A stretch of DNA of 64,000 nt from Streptomyces sp. T12. Lineage in GTDB: Bacteria; Actinomycetota; Actinomycetes; Streptomycetales; Streptomycetaceae. A model generated the notes under the pieces. The model was not told the origin of the DNA. It saw nothing but the letters and a program-made list of their open reading frames with translations, and made no database searches. Position numbers and translations under genes: made by a program. The stretch lies in assembly GCF_028736035.1 (NCBI RefSeq), contig NZ_CP117866.1:4836001-4900000 (forward strand), read 5' to 3'. Positions 59,913 to 64,000 of the stretch are shown here, one piece after another (the stretch's first letter is position 1; each line of letters opens with the position of its first letter).

Positions 59913-61217
59913 ATGCCCCTACCCATACCGCGGCAGAGAGCGATCCCGGCCGTGGAGAGTGGTCAGGCGAAGGCCGCGCCCCCAAGCGGCGGCACCCTCC
60001 GGGAAGAGGCCCCGCGTAAGGAAGAGACGGTCGAGAACACCACCCACACCAACCTGACGCTGCTGCTGATCGAGGACGATCCCGGCGGCTCGGCCATCGT
60101 GCCCGAGCTGCTCGACTCGGCCGGCAAGCCCATCCGGGTGCGCACCGCGCGCAACCTCACCGAGGCCGAGCGGCTGCTGACCGACGACGTCCACTGCATC
60201 CTGCTGGACCTCGCGCTCGCGGCGCCCGGCCGGGTCGCCGAGGACGATGAGCTGGCCGTGCTCAAGCACGTCCTGGAGCTCGCGCCCCGGCATGCCGTCC
60301 TCGCGCTCACCGCCTCCGGCGACGCCGAGCGCGGCGCGGAGGCCGTGCGGGTCGGCGCCCAGGACTACCTCTTCCGGGACGAACTGGACGGGCGGCTGCT
60401 GAGCCGGGCGATCCGGTACGCCGTTGAGCGGAAACGTTCCGACACGGCCGAGCGGCGCCTTGCCGAGGGCCGGATGCGGGCGCAGGAGAACCGGCGTCTG
60501 GAGCGCGGTCTGCTGCCTACGCCGCTGCTGGAGGGCTCCTCGCTGCGGTTCGCCGCGCGGTATCGGCCCGGGCGTTCGCGTGCGTTGCTGGGCGGTGACT
60601 TCTACGACGTCGTACGCACCGCTGACGGCACTGTGCACGCCATGATCGGCGACGTCTGCGGGCACGGCCCCGACGAGGCCGCGCTCGGTGTGGAGCTGCG
60701 GATCGCCTGGCGGGCGCTGACGCTGGCGGGACTGTGCGGGGACGCTCTGCTGGGCACGCTCCAGCAGGTCCTCGAGCACGAACGGGCCGACGACGAGATC
60801 TTCGCGACCCTGTGCACGGTGGACATCGCGCCGGACGGCCGTCGGGCCGGGTTGTGCCTGGCGGGGCACCCGTCACCGCTGCTGGCCCGGCCCGGACGGC
60901 CCGCGCAGTTGTTGCCGTACGACAACAACGGGCCCGCGCTCGGGCTGCTGCCCGGGGCACGGTGGCCGCGGATGGAGGTCAAGCTGGGGGCGGAGTGGAG
61001 CCTGATGCTCTACACCGACGGCTTGATCGAGGGGCGTGTCGGTGAGGGCCGGGAACGGCTTGGCCAGGACGGCATGGTGGAGATGGTGCGCAGGCAGCTC
61101 TCCGAGGGGTTGCGCGGAGAGGCGCTGCTGCGGGCCTCGGTCAATGAGGTCCGGGACCTCAATGGGGGCGAGCTGACGGACGACGTGGCTGTGCTGTTGC
61201 TCGACCGGGGGGCCTGA
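59913..61217 (+). CDS. response regulator fused to PP2C-type SpoIIE phosphatase
   Basis: A 434-residue two-domain protein. Start MPLPIPRQRAIPAV is preceded by GGAGGGAAGGAA. Receiver domain at about 50-165 (LLLIEDDPGGSAI; phosphoacceptor Asp in CILLDLALAAPG; Lys position replaced by FRDELDG, i.e. no KP pair), a short coil, then a PP2C/SpoIIE phosphatase (LLGGDFYDVVRTADGTVHAM, DVCGHGPDEAA, YTDGLIEGR, ELTDDVAVLLL) with all metal-binding Asp residues. RsbU/RsbP-like output: dephosphorylation of an anti-anti-sigma factor. The absent KP motif suggests atypical activation. Confidence 0.88.
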   Translation: MPLPIPRQRAIPAVESGQAKAAPPSGGTLREEAPRKEETVENTTHTNLTLLLIEDDPGGSAIVPELLDSAGKPIRVRTARNLTEAERLLTDDVHCILLDLALAAPGRVAEDDELAVLKHVLELAPRHAVLALTASGDAERGAEAVRVGAQDYLFRDELDGRLLSRAIRYAVERKRSDTAERRLAEGRMRAQENRRLERGLLPTPLLEGSSLRFAARYRPGRSRALLGGDFYDVVRTADGTVHAMIGDVCGHGPDEAALGVELRIAWRALTLAGLCGDALLGTLQQVLEHERADDEIFATLCTVDIAPDGRRAGLCLAGHPSPLLARPGRPAQLLPYDNNGPALGLLPGARWPRMEVKLGAEWSLMLYTDGLIEGRVGEGRERLGQDGMVEMVRRQLSEGLRGEALLRASVNEVRDLNGGELTDDVAVLLLDRGA

Positions 61218-61310
61218 GCGGGAGCGCGCCGCTTGGGTTGTGCCGTTTGCGGGAGCGCGCCGGGAGGGTCGTGCCGTTTGCGGGAGCCCGCCGAAAGGGT
61301 GCTGTCGTTC
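61218..61310. repeat. three 31-bp tandem repeats
   Basis: Units beginning GCGGGAGCGCGCCG (61218, 61249) and GCGGGAGCCCGCCG (61280), each ending in TGCCGTTT or similar. They begin right after the phosphatase stop. Confidence 0.75.
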
Positions 61311-61398
61311 GCCGTCTGCGGGGCGTTGTGGCTGGTCGCACCCATGCGGCGGCGCAGCTGCATATTGCTACAGCCCCGCGCGCCCCTCAGGGCACTGG

Positions 61399-61749
61399 CT
61401 ACCGTCCGCCGTTCCAGGGGCCGTAAGGGCCGTCACTGCTGGAGCCCCTTCTGCTGCGACCGCCGCCCGGAAGTCCCTTGATCGCGGGGCGTACGTCCAC
61501 CATGTACACGATCGTCGCGATGAGGCCGAGGATCGGCAGGAACGACAGGATGTTGAAGATCAGGTTCACGATGAAGGCGAGCCCGAGGATGATCAGCCAG
61601 AACGGCTTGGACTGCTTGTCCGCCGCGCGGTAGGCGTCCTCGCGGCGCGTGGCCGCGTCGATCAGCGCGAAGCCGCTGAAAAGGATCAGGGCCATGCTCA
61701 GCAGCCACATGAACCCCGCGAAGCCCTGCATCAGCACAACGTCCACCAC
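61399..61749 (-). CDS. DUF2516 family membrane protein
   Basis: A 116-residue protein with three hydrophobic segments (GFAGFMWLLSMALILFSGFA, PFWLIILGLAFIVNLIFNIL, LPILGLIATIVYMVDV) and a basic/Gly-rich C-terminal tail. DUF2516 membrane proteins are ubiquitous in actinobacteria next to HTH and HbhA-like genes. GTG 61749 or ATG 61731 may be the start. Function unknown. Confidence 0.8.
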   Translation of the reverse strand: MVDVVLMQGFAGFMWLLSMALILFSGFALIDAATRREDAYRAADKQSKPFWLIILGLAFIVNLIFNILSFLPILGLIATIVYMVDVRPAIKGLPGGGRSRRGSSSDGPYGPWNGGR

Positions 61750-61810
61750 CTGGTTCGGCTCGTACCTACGCGGTCACCGTACCCGCAACCGCAGGCCCGC
61801 TACCCGAACA

Positions 61811-61843
61811 ACGGGCCGAGCACCATGTAAGTGCCCGGCCCGT
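61811..61843 (-). terminator. rho-independent terminator of the HbhA-like gene
   Basis: A 13-bp stem with one G-T wobble and a 7-base loop, 30 bases past the stop at 61873. Confidence 0.8.
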
Positions 61844-61872
61844 GTCCAACCGCTCTTCTTCATCCGTCCGTG

Positions 61873-62565
61873 TTACTTGGCGGGCGGAGTCGTCTTCTTG
61901 GCGGTGGTCTTGCGGGTCGTGGTCTTCTTGGCGGTGGCCTTCTTCGCCGGGGCGGCCTCCGCGGCGGGCTGGGTCTCGGCGGGCTTGGCCTCGGCCTTGT
62001 CCTCCTTGACCTCGACCGGCTCGGCCTTCGGCTCGACGGCGACCGCGAGCTCCTCGATCTCCTCGGCGGCCTCGCCGCGCCAGGTCTTCACGGCCTGCTC
62101 GCCATGCTCGGCGACCTTCTCGTAGGTCTCGCGGGCCTTCACGGCGTACTCGGCGGCGACGCCGACGGTGCGCAGCGCGAGGTCCTGGGCGCTCTCGCCG
62201 AACTTCTTCAGGTCGGCGTCGATGCTGCTGCCGAACTTCTTGAAGTCCGCGTCCAGGTTGCTGCCGAACTTCTTGATGTCGGCGTCCAGGTTGCCGATGA
62301 ACTCGTTGACCTTGGCCTGGATGGTCTCCTGCGCCTCCTTGGCCTTGACACCGGCCTCCTTGGCGCGGGCGGTGGCCTTCTCCTGGACGGCCTTCGGGTC
62401 GGTGTTGCGAACGGCCTCGATCCGACCCGGCGCCTCGGCGCGCAGCTGCTCCACCAGGCCGGGCACCTTCTTGGCCTGCTGGAGGGCCAGGTCGGCGGTG
62501 CCGGCGGCGAAGTAGAGCGGGGTCGGGTCGCTGAAGGTCTTACGCAGGTCGTCGGTGATGGCCAT
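61873..62565 (-). CDS. HbhA-like coiled-coil protein with Lys/Ala/Thr tail
   Basis: A 230-residue protein without signal peptide: MAITDDLRKTFSDPTPLYFA start, helical amphipathic body, and a low-complexity basic C-terminus (PAKKATAKKTTTRKTTAKKT). In the middle are three 11-residue repeats, NLDADIKKFGS, NLDADFKKFGS, SIDADLKKFGE (about residues 92-124). Layout matches mycobacterial heparin-binding haemagglutinin, whose Lys-rich tail binds polyanions; a role on chromosomal DNA or the cell pole is as likely here. Downstream of the HTH gene, same strand. Confidence 0.75.
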   Translation of the reverse strand: MAITDDLRKTFSDPTPLYFAAGTADLALQQAKKVPGLVEQLRAEAPGRIEAVRNTDPKAVQEKATARAKEAGVKAKEAQETIQAKVNEFIGNLDADIKKFGSNLDADFKKFGSSIDADLKKFGESAQDLALRTVGVAAEYAVKARETYEKVAEHGEQAVKTWRGEAAEEIEELAVAVEPKAEPVEVKEDKAEAKPAETQPAAEAAPAKKATAKKTTTRKTTAKKTTPPAK

Positions 62566-62636
62566 GGTGATGGTCCTCCCGGGTTGCTTCGAGGTGAGGG
62601 TTTTGGTTCCCGCGGTCGGCCTGCCGGTGCGCGTGG

Positions 62637-63254
62637 TCAGCCGGCCGACTGCTGGGGGTCGTTCGGGTTCTCCGGGTCGGCGTCGTTGCCGTCGGACGTG
62701 CGGGGTGTGCGGGGTGTGCGGGTCGTGCGGGTCGCTCGCGTCGTGCGGGTACGGCGCGCGGCGGGCTTGCGGCGTACGGCGGTGTCACTGCCCTGAGCGT
62801 CCGCCGCACCGTCGGGGTGCCCGTCGCTCGAGACGGCCTCGGCCGACGCGACGGCTTCCATCGCCTCGGCAGCGTCTGCCGCCTCGCCCGCCTCGGGGGA
62901 TATCCCGAACCCGTTCTCCTTGCGGAAGGATTCGTAGATCTGGAGCAGCACCTGCTTCTGCCGCTCGTTCAGCGTGGGATCGGCGAGGATGACGGCGCGC
63001 GTCTCCACCTCGTCCCGGTCCCGCTCGGCATCGAGGATGCCGGCCCGGACGTACAGCGTCTCGGCGGAGATCCGCAGCGCCTTGGCGACCTGCTGCAGCA
63101 CCTCCGCGCTCGGCTTGCGCAGGCCGCGCTCGATCTGGCTCAGATACGGATTGGACACCCCCGCGGCATCGGCGAGTTGCCGCAGTGACAGCTGCGCGTT
63201 GCGCCGCTGCTCACGCAGATAGTCACCGAGATTGCCGACGTTGAGCGATGCCAT
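62637..63254 (-). CDS. XRE-type helix-turn-helix regulator
   Basis: A 205-residue protein starting MASLNVGNLGDYLREQRRNA. The HTH_3 domain (LSLRQLADAAGVSNPYLSQI, ERGLRKPSAEVLQQVAKAL; residues 20-60) is followed by an acidic Ala/Glu region and a peculiar RTRTTRATRTTRTPRTPRT basic tail. A perfect palindrome lies 31 bases before the start and is probably its operator. 70 bases precede the HbhA-like gene. Confidence 0.87.
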   Translation of the reverse strand: MASLNVGNLGDYLREQRRNAQLSLRQLADAAGVSNPYLSQIERGLRKPSAEVLQQVAKALRISAETLYVRAGILDAERDRDEVETRAVILADPTLNERQKQVLLQIYESFRKENGFGISPEAGEAADAAEAMEAVASAEAVSSDGHPDGAADAQGSDTAVRRKPAARRTRTTRATRTTRTPRTPRTSDGNDADPENPNDPQQSAG

Positions 63255-63284
63255 GCCTCCACCTTGCCCCACCCGCGCTAACTA

Positions 63285-63304
63285 TTGCAAGCACCTGCTT
63301 GCAA
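63285..63304. promoter_or_regulatory. perfect palindrome, likely operator of the HTH gene
   Basis: TTGCAAGCACCTGCTTGCAA: two 9-base arms around CC, 31 bases upstream of the HTH start, between it and the divergent epimerase gene. Confidence 0.75.
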
Positions 63305-63504
63305 AAGTGCGCCACGCCACGTGCCGGGGCTCTGCGACCGGCCGTCAGGAGAGACCACGTCCGGCGCCCGCCCCGTTGGACTGTTCGGCATGAAGACACC
63401 GCCGTGTCACAAAACCGACGGGCCGACTCGTCCAAGGTGGTGAGAGGCCAAGGCCTTGAAGAGGGCCTTGAATGACGTCTTCCGGAATCGGGACGGTGAG
63501 GGTC

Positions 63505-64000
63505 ATGCGAGTGTTCGTGGCAGGCGGCACCGGGGTCATCGGGCGGCGGCTGGTGCCGCAGCTCGTGGGCGGTGGTCATCACGTGACGGCTACGACGACG
63601 AGCGCGGCCAAGCTGGACCTGCTGAAGCAGCTGGGCGCGGACGGCGTCGTGATGGACGGGCTGGACGCCGGGTCGGTCGCCGCCGCGGTGGCCGCGGCCC
63701 GGCCGGACGTGGTGGTGCACCAGATGACGGCGATCTCCGTGCCGCACTCCGGCAAGCCCGACATCAGGCACTTCGACCGGTGGTTCGCCACCACCAACCG
63801 GCTGCGCACCGAGGGCACGGACCACCTGCTGGCCGCCGCGGCGGCGACCGGCGTCCCCCACTTCGTCGCGCAGAGCGCCGCCATCTGGAACGGCGTCCGC
63901 GAGGGCGGATGGGTGAAGACCGAGGAGGACCCACTGCCCGTGGAGACGGGGAAGCTGCGCGCGCTGGCGGACGCGATCCGCCACATCCAGGACGTGGTCC
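63505..64000 (+). CDS. NAD-dependent epimerase/dehydratase (3'-truncated by window edge)
   Basis: The first 165 residues of an extended SDR protein. MRVFVAGGTGVIGRRLVPQL has the NAD-binding GxxGxxG, and VVVHQMTAISVPHSG the NmrA/epimerase pattern. The gene continues beyond the right edge. Divergent from the HTH gene. Substrate unknown. Confidence 0.8.
   Translation, partial: MRVFVAGGTGVIGRRLVPQLVGGGHHVTATTTSAAKLDLLKQLGADGVVMDGLDAGSVAAAVAAARPDVVVHQMTAISVPHSGKPDIRHFDRWFATTNRLRTEGTDHLLAAAAATGVPHFVAQSAAIWNGVREGGWVKTEEDPLPVETGKLRALADAIRHIQDVV

Overview
The window is high-GC actinomycete DNA that reads as Streptomyces. The evidence is GTG/TTG starts, third-position G/C bias, mycothiol biosynthesis (mshA), the multiple-sugar ABC ATPase msiK, the PhoR-PhoP/PhoU locus with a PHO box, and an order of housekeeping genes (msiK, sugar nucleotidyltransferase, DoxX, rlmB, cysS, ispF, ispD, carD, phoP, phoR, phoU, gpmA, YbjN, mshA) that matches the S. 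coelicolor chromosome around SCO4200-SCO4240 as I remember it.

Layout. 0-4 kb: an FAD amine-type oxidoreductase diverges from an aminoglycoside phosphotransferase-like kinase, a GNAT acetyltransferase and a DUF4037 protein. 4-8.1 kb: a compact four-gene leftward operon encodes two condensation-domain-like acyltransferases, a free-standing ketosynthase and an acyl carrier protein; it looks like a very small acyl-conjugation pathway. 8.2-14.2 kb: nine short secreted proteins in at least four related sets, mostly each with its own terminator and several sharing near-identical 5' leaders. 14.4 kb: tRNA-Thr(UGU). 14.7-33.4 kb: conserved core (msiK to phoU), then a Cys-rich mini-protein, two DUF4242 (nickel-binding type) proteins, a trypsin-fold protease with two small partners, a CarD/TRCF-like small protein and a DUF4232-like lipoprotein.

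33.7-49.1 kb: a pSAM2-type actinomycete integrative and conjugative element (AICE). Its conjugation and maintenance module (Nudix/Pif-like protein, GntR repressor, regulatory protein, TraB-like DNA translocase, Spd spread proteins, RepSA-type initiator, Xis, Int) occupies 40.8-48.3 kb. The left third is cargo of lower GC: a HEPN-motif protein, an AbiTii-domain protein, an IS481 transposon and an anti-sigma/ATPase pair. Both ends carry an 18-bp direct repeat that is the 3' end of the neighbouring gpmA, so gpmA rather than a tRNA seems to be the attachment site. A recurring operator built on ACTCGTnTAGACGAGTAGAT lies before the regulated element genes and should be the GntR target.

49.1-64 kb: gpmA, an MFS exporter, a TIR-NB-ARC-TPR protein of bacterial NLR type, a DUF2000 protein divergent from an AraC regulator, YbjN and mshA, a methyltransferase, an NlpC/P60 peptidoglycan hydrolase, a response-regulator/PP2C phosphatase, a DUF2516 membrane protein, an HbhA-like coiled-coil protein with its probable HTH partner, and the start of an NAD-dependent epimerase that runs off the right edge. 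No CRISPR array or rRNA was seen.
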